A stretch of DNA of 64,000 nt from Thermoanaerobaculia bacterium (GTDB lineage: Bacteria > Acidobacteriota > Thermoanaerobaculia > Gp7-AA8). Below, piece by piece: positions 1 to 7,971 of this stretch. A program made the position numbers and the translations under genes. Location of the stretch: contig JADGNY010000012.1 of assembly GCA_017883235.1 (NCBI GenBank), positions 1 to 64,000 of the forward strand, given 5' to 3'. A model generated the notes under the pieces. That model saw nothing but the letters and a program-made list of their open reading frames with translations, did not search any database and was not told the DNA's origin. How positions within the stretch are numbered: position 1 is the first letter of the stretch; each line of letters starts with the position of its first letter.

Positions 1-3
1 TCT

Positions 4-28
4 GATCTACTAATCCACTAATCCACTC
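4..28. repeat. 8-bp period repeat at window edge
   Basis: CTAATCCA occurs twice in a row at 10-25. It resembles one arm of the tandem-repeat hairpins found in other gaps of this window; the other arm would lie outside the window, so this is only suggestive. Confidence 0.3.
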
Positions 29-100
29 ATCTTCCATCCCTCATGCCAACATTCTCGATCCGCACTAGAACCTCACGGCGTACCCGTGCTCACACCTCGA

Positions 101-116
101 TGTGATGACTGTCACG
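101..116 (+). promoter_or_regulatory. CRP-type binding site upstream of radical SAM gene
   Basis: The sequence TGTGATGACTGTCACG fits TGTGA-N6-TCACA with one mismatch. Its centre is about 42 bases upstream of the ATG at 151. Two similar boxes (3362-3377, 4296-4311) precede the ywiC-like gene and the heme operon. The Crp/Fnr protein encoded at 2555-3274 has the RETVTR recognition helix expected to read TGTGA, so it is the likely regulator. Confidence 0.6.
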
Positions 117-150
117 GAGCCGTGAAGCACCCCAGCCGTTCACTGATTGC

Positions 151-1374
151 ATGCTGAAAGCGGTCGAGCTCGAAATCGAATTGTTCTGTCGTGGAATGGT
201 GATCGGCGACTCCTGCCGCACGAATGACGGACGCCGGATCAGCCGCACACGCGCCGGCCTCGGCTCGGGACTGGAGATCGTCATTCCGGCCCGGCCGAAG
301 GACATCTGGGTCAACGTGCCGGTGGTCGAGCCATTCGCGCAGCAGTCGGTTTTCTCATTGCAGAAAGACGATGACGGCTATTTCGTCGCCGACAGCCGGA
401 ACGCCTCGCACTATCCGGTTCGCATTCCGGAAGAGCCGGCGTGGTATTCGGCGCGGACAACATCCGGCGTAGAGATGAGCCGGGTCGGTGTTCTGCAGGG
501 CAACTACCTGGCCGTCTACGTCTCCAACCGGTGCCTCTACTGGACGTGGTCGCCGTCGGTGGCGTGCAAGTTCTGCACGACCGGCAAGAACGTCGGTACC
601 GCCGAGGAGTCGCGGAAAAACTGGCGCGACGTCGTCGAAGTGGCGCACGCCGCGCGCGATGAATCGGGAACCATCTTCACGCACTTCAACACCGGCTATC
701 ACTACGAAGACCGGCCCGATCGCGAAATCATTCACGGCCTCCGGCAGTGTGAACCGTTCGTTCGCGCGGTGCGCGAGAACGTCGGCGGTTTCATCGGAGT
801 CCAGGCCGTGCCGGTGCCGCGCGCCCAGTACAGCGAATACGACGAATTGATCGCCGCCGGCACCGACCACTTTTCGTTCTGCTACGAGTTCGAAGATCCG
901 GAAGTCTTCGCCCGCCTCTGTCCCGGGAAAGCACAAACGGTTGGCCAGCACGCCTTTTTCGAGGCGATGGAGTACACGGCGAAAAAGCTCGGGCGCGGGC
1001 GCGTCTCCGGCGAGATCATCGCCGGGGTCGAGTCGATCGAGTCGACCAAGCGCGGCATCGATCGCATCGTTTCGGCGGGAGCGTTCCCCACCGTCTGCAT
1101 CTTCCGTCCGACCATCGGCAGCGAGATGGAAAACGTTCCGCCGCCCGACCCGGAAGCGATGAAGGAAGTCTTCGCGTACGTGCACGAGAGTTGCCGCCGG
1201 GCCGGCCTGCCGGTCGGCATCCTGCCGATCGAAGTATCGCTCGTGGTTCAGCCCGAAGAGGCCGCCGCACTGGTCCAGCCGACGCTGCAGGACCACATCT
1301 ACGCGGCGAGGAACTGGAGTCTCCGCCAGCTTGCCCGCCCCTACATCGCCTACAAAAAGCGGCCGGCGGCGTGA
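151..1374 (+). CDS. radical SAM protein with atypical C-x10-C-x2-C motif
   Basis: The 407-residue product reads as a radical SAM-type barrel without a C-terminal SPASM extension. The probable cluster ligands are C128, C139 and C142 (the last two in CKFC), a wider spacing than the classical C-x3-C-x2-C. Barrel strands typical of the superfamily follow, such as FIGVQAVPVP near residue 214 and GEIIAGVES near 287. The substrate is unknown. Some uncharacterised radical SAM families (for example the MSMEG_0568 type) have a similarly stretched motif, but I recall this from memory only. A CRP-type box lies just upstream, linking it to the heme/low-oxygen genes that follow. The ATG at 151 has no clear ribosome binding site; a shorter start at the ATG near 196 is possible. 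Confidence 0.7.
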   Translation: MLKAVELEIELFCRGMVIGDSCRTNDGRRISRTRAGLGSGLEIVIPARPKDIWVNVPVVEPFAQQSVFSLQKDDDGYFVADSRNASHYPVRIPEEPAWYSARTTSGVEMSRVGVLQGNYLAVYVSNRCLYWTWSPSVACKFCTTGKNVGTAEESRKNWRDVVEVAHAARDESGTIFTHFNTGYHYEDRPDREIIHGLRQCEPFVRAVRENVGGFIGVQAVPVPRAQYSEYDELIAAGTDHFSFCYEFEDPEVFARLCPGKAQTVGQHAFFEAMEYTAKKLGRGRVSGEIIAGVESIESTKRGIDRIVSAGAFPTVCIFRPTIGSEMENVPPPDPEAMKEVFAYVHESCRRAGLPVGILPIEVSLVVQPEEAAALVQPTLQDHIYAARNWSLRQLARPYIAYKKRPAA

Positions 1375-1452
1375 GGGAGGTCACGCGGACCGGTGACCGC
1401 CGCGACCGACATCCGGCGTTCTGGTCGTTACGCTGACAGTAGCGAGGTGCGT

Positions 1453-2292
1453 ATGGACACATTTCAGCCGAAGGTGATTCTCGTCGCCACCGATTTCAGC
1501 AAGACGGCCGCTCACGCGCTCCGTTACGCCTCCTCACTCGCCGAGCGTACCGGCGCGCGGCTCGTCGTCATTTACGCCGACGGGTTTATTCCGTCGCTGG
1601 GAGAGGCGTCGGTAGAGGCTTCGCTGGCTACGCGCATGATCGGTGACCTCATCTCCGAGGCTCAGGAGAAACTCATCGCGCATGTGGAGGCGAATGTTTC
1701 GCCGTACGTTCCCTTCGACGCCCGCGTGATCGTCGACTCCACCGTCTCCTCCATCGTCAATGAGGCGAAGGAGTCGGGTGCGGATCTTCTGGTGATGGGG
1801 ACGCACGGCCGCACGGGCGTCCGCCGATTGATCATCGGATCGGTATGCGAGAGGGTCATGCGCGCGGTGTCGATTCCGGTCATGGCCGTCAGCGCGGCCG
1901 CCGCCGATCACGAATCGCTGGAGATCCACAAGGTCGTCTGCATCGTCGATCAGTCGCCGCAATGCGCCCACGCGCTGCGGATCGCCGCGGCGATGGCGCC
2001 GGATGCGCGTCTCATCCTCCTCAAGCCGCGTGAGGACGACCGTCCCCAGCAGGCCGCCGAGAGTCTGATGCGTCTGCGGCGGTGGTTGCCGGTGGAGCTC
2101 GTCGACCGCTGCGAGCTGCGCCTGGTCGACGCCGATTGGTCGGCCGAACATCTTGCCAACTTCGCCGCCAGCGTCGGCGCCGACCTGATCGCCGCGGGCG
2201 GACATCGTGGTCACGGGGTGTCGGACAAGATTCGCGGAACGACCACCGATCGGATCGTCCAGCGGAGCGAGTGTCCGGTGCTGGTGGTGTGA
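1453..2292 (+). CDS. tandem-domain universal stress protein (UspA family)
   Basis: This 279-residue protein has two Usp domains in one chain, about residues 4-140 and 150-279. The first carries the nucleotide-binding signature G-x2-G-x9-GS (MGTHGRTGVRRLIIGS), so it probably binds ATP; the second has the related GGHRGHG...GT with shortened spacing. Such proteins act in the cytoplasm in stress, hypoxia or starvation responses. The ATG at 1453 is chosen because AGCGAGG lies five bases upstream and the protein then starts at the first beta strand; a longer reading from 1393 is unlikely. An inverted repeat GGTCAC-N8-GTGACC at 1379-1398 lies in the upstream gap and could be an operator. Confidence 0.88.
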   Translation: MDTFQPKVILVATDFSKTAAHALRYASSLAERTGARLVVIYADGFIPSLGEASVEASLATRMIGDLISEAQEKLIAHVEANVSPYVPFDARVIVDSTVSSIVNEAKESGADLLVMGTHGRTGVRRLIIGSVCERVMRAVSIPVMAVSAAAADHESLEIHKVVCIVDQSPQCAHALRIAAAMAPDARLILLKPREDDRPQQAAESLMRLRRWLPVELVDRCELRLVDADWSAEHLANFAASVGADLIAAGGHRGHGVSDKIRGTTTDRIVQRSECPVLVV

Positions 2293-2321
2293 GGGGGGGA
2301 GACGCCTTGCTGCGCTTCGGA

Positions 2322-2534
2322 GCACAGACAAGAGTGTCTGTGCCATGCCACATTGGACCGCGCGGAGAGCGGGCGTCTCGCCTGCTCCCGACGGGGGTTT
2401 CCGTGCGAGCTCGCGACTTGCGGCAAGTTAAACGGGACTGCGGCGTTCTCTTTCTCCGCAATCCACGTGGTCTCACGGAAACCACCGCCGGGCGAGACGC
2501 CCGTCGGGAGCAGGCAGGATGCCCGCTCTCCGCG
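2322..2534. repeat. dispersed inverted-repeat element
   Basis: The gap between usp and the crp-like gene holds two nested dyads. One is the short palindrome CACAGACAAGAGTGTCTGTG at 2323-2342. The other is a large inverted repeat with arms at about 2361-2404 and 2471-2534 that includes a GGCGTCTCGCCTGCTCCCGA segment and its complement. The short palindrome recurs, in an inverted pair, at 50420-50532, so this is a dispersed family rather than a local terminator. No protein-coding potential is evident. Confidence 0.6.
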
Positions 2535-2554
2535 GCGTAGCCGCGCGTCGGGAC

Positions 2555-3274
2555 CTACGTACTGATCATCCCCTCGAGCGCCTTCTTCTCGGTGAGGAAA
2601 ATGTTCGAGCCTTTTACTTCGATGATGTGCCGTTTCTTGAAGTCGCTGAGGATGCGGGTCACGGTCTCGCGGGTGGTGCCGATCATCTGGGCGATCTCTT
2701 CGTGCGTGAGGAGAACGACCAGACGGATTCCTTTGGCGGTCTCTTCGCCGCTGGTGGCGCTCCAGTCGAGGAGGAGCCGGGCCAGTTTTTCCGACGTCGT
2801 CTGCGACAGGCCGAGGGAACGGATCTCGCGTTGGGCGGACTGATATTTGTGGCTGAGCTGCTGCGCCGTGTGCATGCAGGCGTCGACGTGGGTGTTGAGG
2901 AACTTCAGGAAATCATCGCGCTTGATGAAGTTCATCTGCGACGGCTCGAGCGTCTCCGCGGAGACCTCGTACGGCTTGCCGAGGATCGTCGCGCTCGCGC
3001 CGAGGACCTCGCCGACCTCGGCCACCTTCACGATGAGTGTCTTCCCTTCCGTCGAGGAAGTGGTCAGCTTCACGCGGCCGGCGCAGAGGATGAAGACGCC
3101 GCGCGGCTCTTCGCCTTCCACGAACAGAAGCGATCCCTTCGGGTAGATGCCGGTGAATTTGATGGTATCGAGCGTAACCACCGCTTCTTTCGACATGTCG
3201 CAGAAGACCCGCTCCGCGCGGACTTCGCACTCGACACAGTTGTTGTGAACATTGAGGTTGTAAGGCGAGGGCAT
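2555..3274 (-). CDS. Crp/Fnr family transcriptional regulator
   Basis: The 239-residue protein has an N-terminal cyclic-nucleotide-type beta barrel (about 30-140), a dimerisation helix and a C-terminal winged helix. The recognition helix GTTRETVTRIL keeps the Arg-Glu-x3-Arg set by which E. coli CRP reads TGTGA, and CRP-type boxes lie upstream of three neighbouring units, including one in its divergent promoter gap. An N-terminal NNCVECE...FC stretch (C13, C16, C25) together with C64 or C133 could hold an Fe-S cluster or act as a redox sensor, as in FNR; this is inference. ATG at 3274 has GGAGG five bases upstream. Together with the heme genes it suggests oxygen- or nitrogen-oxide-responsive control. 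Confidence 0.88.
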   Translation of the reverse strand: MPSPYNLNVHNNCVECEVRAERVFCDMSKEAVVTLDTIKFTGIYPKGSLLFVEGEEPRGVFILCAGRVKLTTSSTEGKTLIVKVAEVGEVLGASATILGKPYEVSAETLEPSQMNFIKRDDFLKFLNTHVDACMHTAQQLSHKYQSAQREIRSLGLSQTTSEKLARLLLDWSATSGEETAKGIRLVVLLTHEEIAQMIGTTRETVTRILSDFKKRHIIEVKGSNIFLTEKKALEGMIST

Positions 3275-3361
3275 CAGAGCCTCCGGTTTGGATGGCGGTA
3301 TTGCACGTGTCCAATGTAGGCGTGCGCCTCACAATTCACCGGTAGCGCGGTCACGCCCGTG

Positions 3362-3377
3362 CGTGATGGCCGTCACC
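3362..3377 (+). promoter_or_regulatory. CRP-type binding site upstream of ywiC-like gene
   Basis: CGTGATGGCCGTCACC matches the pattern of the boxes at 101-116 and 4296-4311, sharing GTGATG in the left arm. It sits about 44 bases before the ATG at 3414 and 95 bases before the divergent crp-like gene, so it could serve both. Confidence 0.55.
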
Positions 3378-3413
3378 CGCACCAGGTTTGAGGAAACGGC
3401 AGACAGAGAGGAT

Positions 3414-4190
3414 ATGACCGTGCCGCTGCAGAGCGCCGCCCCGAGAGTGATCATTCGCCCCCTGGCGCTGCCGGTGGAGCATGGCGGGTGGGGATTCGTG
3501 ATCGAGCCTGCCGTTCTGGCGCTGCTCGTGGTGCCGTCGTGGGCGGGATTGATGATCGGGATCGCCGCGGTGGCGGCATTTCTGGCACGACATCCTCTGC
3601 GGCTGGCGGCCGGCGACTGGACTCGGCGGCGGCGCTTCCCCCGAACGGTCGTCTGTGAGCGGCTGGCTCTCGGCTACGGATCGCTGGCCATCGCGGCCAT
3701 GGCCATCGCCATGACCATCACCGATGCGCGGATTCTGCTGCCGTTCGCCATCGCGGCGCCGCTGGGTCTGGCTCAATTCGTTTTCGATGTGCGCAACCGC
3801 AGGCATGCCATCGCGCCGGAGATCGCCGGCGCCGTTGCCGCCGGTGCAACCGCGGCCGCCATCGTACTTGCCGGCGGCCGGCCGCTGACCCTTGCCGCGA
3901 CGCTCTGGCTCCTGACGGTACTGCGGTCGGTTCCCGCCATCGTCTTCGTGCGCGCCGTGCTCGGGAGGGAAAGCCGCGCGGTGGCCGTCATTCTTCATGT
4001 CGCCGCCGTCGTCATCGCGATTCTCCTCTGGTATCAGCGGCTCGCCCCCGTCGCGGTGATCGTGGCGATGTCCCTGCTTCTGGCCCGCGCGCTGATCCCC
4101 ACAAAACACGCCGAGCCGCCGCGGCGCATCGGCATGCGCGAGCTGGTATTCGGGGCGGTCACGGTGATTCTGATCGGTGTCGCGATGTAA
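3414..4190 (+). CDS. YwiC-like integral membrane protein
   Basis: The 258-residue protein is almost wholly hydrophobic, with about seven to eight predicted membrane segments. It begins with the family hallmark LPVEHGGWGF (compare K-x-HGAW-M in YwiC). YwiC proteins are uncharacterised, and the B. subtilis member lies next to nitrate-respiration genes. That agrees with the CRP-type box upstream and the heme-modifying genes downstream. ATG 3414 is chosen because AGAGAGG is close upstream and because the alternative ATG at 3366 would lie inside the palindrome. It ends just before a long hairpin. Confidence 0.7.
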   Translation: MTVPLQSAAPRVIIRPLALPVEHGGWGFVIEPAVLALLVVPSWAGLMIGIAAVAAFLARHPLRLAAGDWTRRRRFPRTVVCERLALGYGSLAIAAMAIAMTITDARILLPFAIAAPLGLAQFVFDVRNRRHAIAPEIAGAVAAGATAAAIVLAGGRPLTLAATLWLLTVLRSVPAIVFVRAVLGRESRAVAVILHVAAVVIAILLWYQRLAPVAVIVAMSLLLARALIPTKHAEPPRRIGMRELVFGAVTVILIGVAM

Positions 4191-4281
4191 AAGCAGAAGG
4201 CAGAAGGCAGAAGGCAGAAGTGAAAGCTGACAGCAGGCGTCTGCTTTCACTTCTGCTTTCTGCCTTCTGCTTTCTGCCTTC
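4191..4281. repeat. long hairpin with 7-bp repeat arms
   Basis: Directly after the ywiC-like stop codon the arm AAGCAGAAGGCAGAAGG continues to about 4227. It is complementary to 4241-4280, where TTCTGCTTTCTGCCTTCTGC recurs. Both arms are tandem copies of a 7-bp unit (AAGGCAG). The hairpin may end the upstream transcript. A nearly identical one is found at 7849-7931. Confidence 0.65.
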
Positions 4282-4295
4282 ATCTTCCGCCTTCA

Positions 4296-4311
4296 TGTGT
4301 CGTCCATCACA
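4296..4311 (-). promoter_or_regulatory. CRP-type binding site upstream of heme operon
   Basis: On the minus strand this reads TGTGATGGACGACACA, close to the boxes at 101-116 and 3362-3377. Its centre is about 82 bases before the ATG at 4386, a workable activator position for a promoter around 4330-4345. Confidence 0.55.
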
Positions 4312-4385
4312 CCCGCTGGTACATGGCATCACGACTTCGTGTTTGAGGCGACGCGATCATGTTCTCCACGAACGGGAGAAAAAAC

Positions 4386-5570
4386 ATGATCAGCGTGACA
4401 AGACTTCTCGGCGGTGCTTCGTTCTCGGGCGATCGACTCCGGTATCACGACCAATCAGCCGGCCAGAAGACGGGCGCACGTCCCGACACCGGGCCGGTCG
4501 TCGTATGGAATGCGACGAAAACCTGCAACCTCGAATGTGTTCACTGCTACGCCGACGCGCGCAGCCGCCGGTTCGACGGCGAGCTGACGACGGACGAAGC
4601 GAAGGCGATGATCGACGACCTGGCCGCCTTCAAGGTGCCGGCGCTGCTCATCTCCGGGGGCGAGCCATTCGTCCGGCCGGACATCCTCGATCTGGCCGAG
4701 TACGCGACCACGCACGGCGTGCGCGTCACCTTCTCGACGAACGGAACATTGATCGACGAAACGCGGGCGCGCCGCATCGCGGACCTCGGCGTCGCCTATG
4801 TCGGGATCAGCGTCGACGGCAATGAAGAGCGCCACGATCGGATGCGTGTCCGCAAAGGCGCGTTCCGCGATGCCCTGCGCGGCATTCGCAACTGCCGCGA
4901 TGCCGGTATCCGCGTCGGCGTCCGTTTCACCGTGACGCAGGACAACGTCAACGAAATCGACAGCGTCTTCCAACTCGTCGAAGACGAAGGCATCGGCCGG
5001 CTCTGCCTTTACCACCTCGTCTACTCCGGACGCGGCTCCTATCTCTCCGGAATCGATCTCGAGGCCCCGCAGAAGCGGAAGCTGATGGACAAGATGATCG
5101 CCAAGGTGGAGCAGTGGAACGGCGAAGGCCGCAACATCGAAGTGATGACGGTCGACAACCACGCCGACGCTCCCTACATCTATCTTCAGTTGCTCGAGCG
5201 CGATCCCGCGCGCGCCGTCGACGCCTTTGCCCTGATCAGCAACAACGGCGGCAATCGCTCCGGCATCGCCATCGGTTGCATCGACAGCTTCGGCGTCGTT
5301 CACCCCGATCAGTTCACGACGAACCACGCCCTCGGATCGATCCGCGAGAGGCCGTTCTCCGAGATCTGGAGCGACTCACGCGTCGAGCTCCTCGACGGGC
5401 TGCGTAACCGGAAGGCATTGCTCAAGGGCCGCTGCGCCACCTGCCGCTGGCTGTCGATGTGTAACGGCAACTTCCGCGCGCGCGCCGAAGCGGCCACGGG
5501 CGACTATTGGGAATCGGATCCGGGGTGCTACCTGCTGGACTCGGAGATCGCCGCCGAGGTGAGCGCGTGA
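4386..5570 (+). CDS. NirJ/AhbC-like radical SAM heme biosynthesis protein
   Basis: This 394-residue radical SAM/SPASM-type protein has the classical motif C47-x3-C51-x2-C54 (CNLECVHC) and a C-terminal auxiliary-cluster region CATCRWLSMCNGNFRARAE...SDPGCYL, typical of NirJ and AhbC. NirJ acts on side chains of didecarboxysiroheme in heme d1 synthesis. AhbC removes two acetate groups to give Fe-coproporphyrin III in the siroheme-dependent heme pathway. The genes after it supply the siroheme decarboxylase and an AhbD-like enzyme, so the Ahb heme route fits at least as well as heme d1. The ATG at 4386 has GGGAG eight bases upstream and is preferred to 4359. The stop overlaps the next start (GTGA). 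Confidence 0.8.
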   Translation: MISVTRLLGGASFSGDRLRYHDQSAGQKTGARPDTGPVVVWNATKTCNLECVHCYADARSRRFDGELTTDEAKAMIDDLAAFKVPALLISGGEPFVRPDILDLAEYATTHGVRVTFSTNGTLIDETRARRIADLGVAYVGISVDGNEERHDRMRVRKGAFRDALRGIRNCRDAGIRVGVRFTVTQDNVNEIDSVFQLVEDEGIGRLCLYHLVYSGRGSYLSGIDLEAPQKRKLMDKMIAKVEQWNGEGRNIEVMTVDNHADAPYIYLQLLERDPARAVDAFALISNNGGNRSGIAIGCIDSFGVVHPDQFTTNHALGSIRERPFSEIWSDSRVELLDGLRNRKALLKGRCATCRWLSMCNGNFRARAEAATGDYWESDPGCYLLDSEIAAEVSA

Positions 5571-6682
5571 GCGCGGCCATCGAATACGCGGTGCCGGTCT
5601 CGCCTCACGACGCCGTCAACCGCAGCATTCTGGAAGTTTCGGAGGATTGCATTCGGGGCTTCGTCCGCGAGCCCATTCGCGAGATCGCGCGCCTGTCCGG
5701 CCTCCATCCGCTCGTGGTCATCGAGCGCATCCGGGCCATGCTCGACGCGGGGACGATCCGCCGGGTGCGGCAGACGCTCCTGGCCACCAACCTCGCTCAG
5801 GGTGCGCTCATCGCCTGGAAGATCGACGACTCGCTCATCGACGCCGCCTTCGACTTCATCGCCAAACGCGATCCGTTCTCCGGCCACGTGGTGATCCGCA
5901 ACTGCGAGAAGGGACGTACCGATTGGCGCCTCTGGACGACGCTGAAAGTACCGACCGGATTCTCCGTCGAAGCGCACTGCGAATATCTGCGCCGTCAGAT
6001 CGGCGCGGAGCGCTATCGGGTCATGCCCGCCTTGCGCGCCTTCGTCCTCGGCGTCGGCCATATGCGGCGCAAAGGGATGCAGCCCGGCGAAAAGTCGCCC
6101 GCGCTTGCCGAGGTCATGGAGCCGTCGATCGTCGACCTCTCCGCGCGCGACTGGGACGTACTGATCGTGCTCAAGCAGGACTTCGCGCCGGACGAGATCG
6201 GCGAAGGGATGTGGGAGCGCCGCGCGCGTGCCGCCGGCATCGATGTCGAAACGTTCCTTGCCGTCGCCGAGGATCTCGATCGCAGAGGGGTCATCGGACG
6301 CTTCTCGACATTTCTGGAACACACCAAGCCGGTGGCGGGGGAGGATCGGCTGTCGAGTTTCAACGGCCTTTTCCATTGGGCCGTGCCGGCGGGGCGCGAG
6401 ATCGAAGCGGGACGCGAGATCGGCCGCTTCGCCATCCTCACGCACGCCTACTGGCGCAATGCCGGTCCGGAGTTGAACGACGTCAACATCATGGCCGTCG
6501 CTCACGGCGAGACGAAGGATCAGGTGATGGCGCACAAGGCCGCCATCGATGAACACCTGAACGCCACCGGCATCGGCTTCACATTCACCAACGTCTATTG
6601 GGGCGGCCGCGCCGAGATCAAGCCGTCGGAGATCTCGCCCGTCGCCTACCGGGAGTGGGCTCGAAAGGCAGGTGTTTTATGA
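5567..6682 (+). CDS. fused siroheme decarboxylase (AhbA-AhbB / NirDL type)
   Basis: The 371-residue chain contains two AsnC/Lrp-like halves, about 20-185 and 190-371, each with a winged helix followed by a ligand-binding alpha/beta fold. In the second half LTHAYWRNAG...NIMAVAHG matches the conserved His-Tyr-Arg and His-Gly positions of siroheme decarboxylases; the first half has the weaker VIRNCEKGRTDWRLWTTL. The enzyme would remove two carboxylates from siroheme to give 12,18-didecarboxysiroheme. It is usually two proteins; here they are fused. Start GTG 5567 overlaps the upstream stop by four bases with GAGGTGA in front. It overlaps the next gene by ATGA, so translation is coupled. Confidence 0.85.
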   Translation: MSAAIEYAVPVSPHDAVNRSILEVSEDCIRGFVREPIREIARLSGLHPLVVIERIRAMLDAGTIRRVRQTLLATNLAQGALIAWKIDDSLIDAAFDFIAKRDPFSGHVVIRNCEKGRTDWRLWTTLKVPTGFSVEAHCEYLRRQIGAERYRVMPALRAFVLGVGHMRRKGMQPGEKSPALAEVMEPSIVDLSARDWDVLIVLKQDFAPDEIGEGMWERRARAAGIDVETFLAVAEDLDRRGVIGRFSTFLEHTKPVAGEDRLSSFNGLFHWAVPAGREIEAGREIGRFAILTHAYWRNAGPELNDVNIMAVAHGETKDQVMAHKAAIDEHLNATGIGFTFTNVYWGGRAEIKPSEISPVAYREWARKAGVL

Positions 6683-7845
6683 GTGCAAGCGTCGACTTCA
6701 ACGTCAGTCCGTTCGTGGTGATCTGGGAGAACACGCGGGCGTGCGACCTCTCGTGCGTCCATTGCCGCGCAGCCGCGCAGCCGCGCCGCAGCCAGTTCGA
6801 GCTCAAAACCGAGGAAGGGTACCGGCTGATCGACGACATCGCGCTCCTGAAGCCGCGCGTTTTCGTGATCACCGGCGGCGATCCGCTCAAGCGCGAAGAC
6901 ACCTACGACTTCATCGAATATGCGAAGTCGAAGGGACTGGAGCCGTCGCTCACACCGAGCGCGACGCCGCTGCTCACCGACGGCGCAATTTCGCGGATGA
7001 AGCGCCGCGGCCTGGCACGTTTAGCCATCAGCCTCGACGCCTCGCGCGCCGATCTGCATGACGAGTTTCGGCGCGTTCCGGGCTCGTTCGACCTCACGCT
7101 CAACGCCATCCGCGCCGCGCGCCGCGAAGGCATCCCCGTGCAGATCAACACCACGGTCACGCGCCGCACCATCGATGATCTCCCGCAGATCGTCGACCTT
7201 CTCCAGGACCTCGGCATCGTGATGTGGAGCGTCTTCTTCCTCGTTCCCACCGGCCGCGGAAAGCAGGCCGACCTGGTTACACCCGAAGCGGTCGAGCAGC
7301 TCTTCGGTTTTCTCTACGACACCAGCAAGAAAGTGCCGTTCGCGATCCGCACCACGGAAGCGATGCACTACCGCCGCTACATGCTGCAACGGATGGCGGC
7401 GGAGAGGCATGAGTCGATCGATCACCTTCTCGATCCGGCTACCGGTCTGATCGACGCGTCGACGCTTTTTCTGCAGAACGGTCCGCGCAAGATGCCCCTC
7501 GGCGTGCAAGCACAGACCGGCGCAATCTCCCGTGCTCCTCGCGGCGTCAACGAGGGAAAGGGCTTCGTCTTCATCTCCCACCTCGGCGATGTTTTTCCAA
7601 GCGGTTTCCTGCCTCTCAAAGCCGGCAACGTGAAGCATGAATCGCTCGGCGATATCTATCGCTCCAGCGATCTCTTCACCAGCCTGCGCGAAAGCAGCAA
7701 CCTGAAGGGAAAATGCGGGCTCTGCGAATTCCGCGATCTCTGCGGCGGCTCGCGCGCCAGAGCCTGGTCGATGACGGGAGATGTATTCGCATCCGATCCG
7801 CTCTGCACGTATATGCCGGCAGGCGCGCGGTACGCGGTGGCGTAG
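6679..7845 (+). CDS. AhbD/NirJ2-like radical SAM heme biosynthesis protein
   Basis: The 388-residue protein has C22-x3-C26-x2-C29 (CDLSCVHC) for the SAM-binding cluster and a C-terminal CGLCEFRDLCGGSRARA...SDPLC segment for an auxiliary cluster, the arrangement of AhbD. AhbD converts the propionates of Fe-coproporphyrin III to vinyl groups, giving heme b. As the third gene of the overlapping set it would finish the siroheme-to-heme branch. Siroheme synthase (CysG/NirE) and heme d1 genes nirF, nirN and nirS are not in the window, so a d1 role cannot be tested here. ATG 6679 has AGG six bases upstream. Confidence 0.8.
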   Translation: MSASVDFNVSPFVVIWENTRACDLSCVHCRAAAQPRRSQFELKTEEGYRLIDDIALLKPRVFVITGGDPLKREDTYDFIEYAKSKGLEPSLTPSATPLLTDGAISRMKRRGLARLAISLDASRADLHDEFRRVPGSFDLTLNAIRAARREGIPVQINTTVTRRTIDDLPQIVDLLQDLGIVMWSVFFLVPTGRGKQADLVTPEAVEQLFGFLYDTSKKVPFAIRTTEAMHYRRYMLQRMAAERHESIDHLLDPATGLIDASTLFLQNGPRKMPLGVQAQTGAISRAPRGVNEGKGFVFISHLGDVFPSGFLPLKAGNVKHESLGDIYRSSDLFTSLRESSNLKGKCGLCEFRDLCGGSRARAWSMTGDVFASDPLCTYMPAGARYAVA

Positions 7846-7848
7846 TAT

Positions 7849-7931
7849 GAAGGCAGAAGGCAGAAAGCAGAAAGCAGAAGTGACGATGAGCCGAGCACTT
7901 CTGCTTTCTGCTTTCTGCCTTCTGCCTTTCT
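7849..7931. terminator. bidirectional hairpin with 7-bp repeat arms
   Basis: Arms at about 7849-7882 and 7896-7930 are perfect or near-perfect complements built from AAGGCAG/AAAGCAG units, with a 13-base loop. It lies between convergent genes, where a bidirectional terminator is expected. It is the sister of the hairpin at 4191-4281. Confidence 0.65.
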
Positions 7932-7971
7932 GTGCCTGTGGTGAAATCGGTCTTCCACTAATCGCTGGCGT

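Noticed and set aside
4386..7845. Firm assignment to heme d1 biosynthesis for nitrite reductase
   Set aside because: No nirS, nirF, nirN or nirE in the window, and AhbC/AhbD-type assignments explain the genes equally well.
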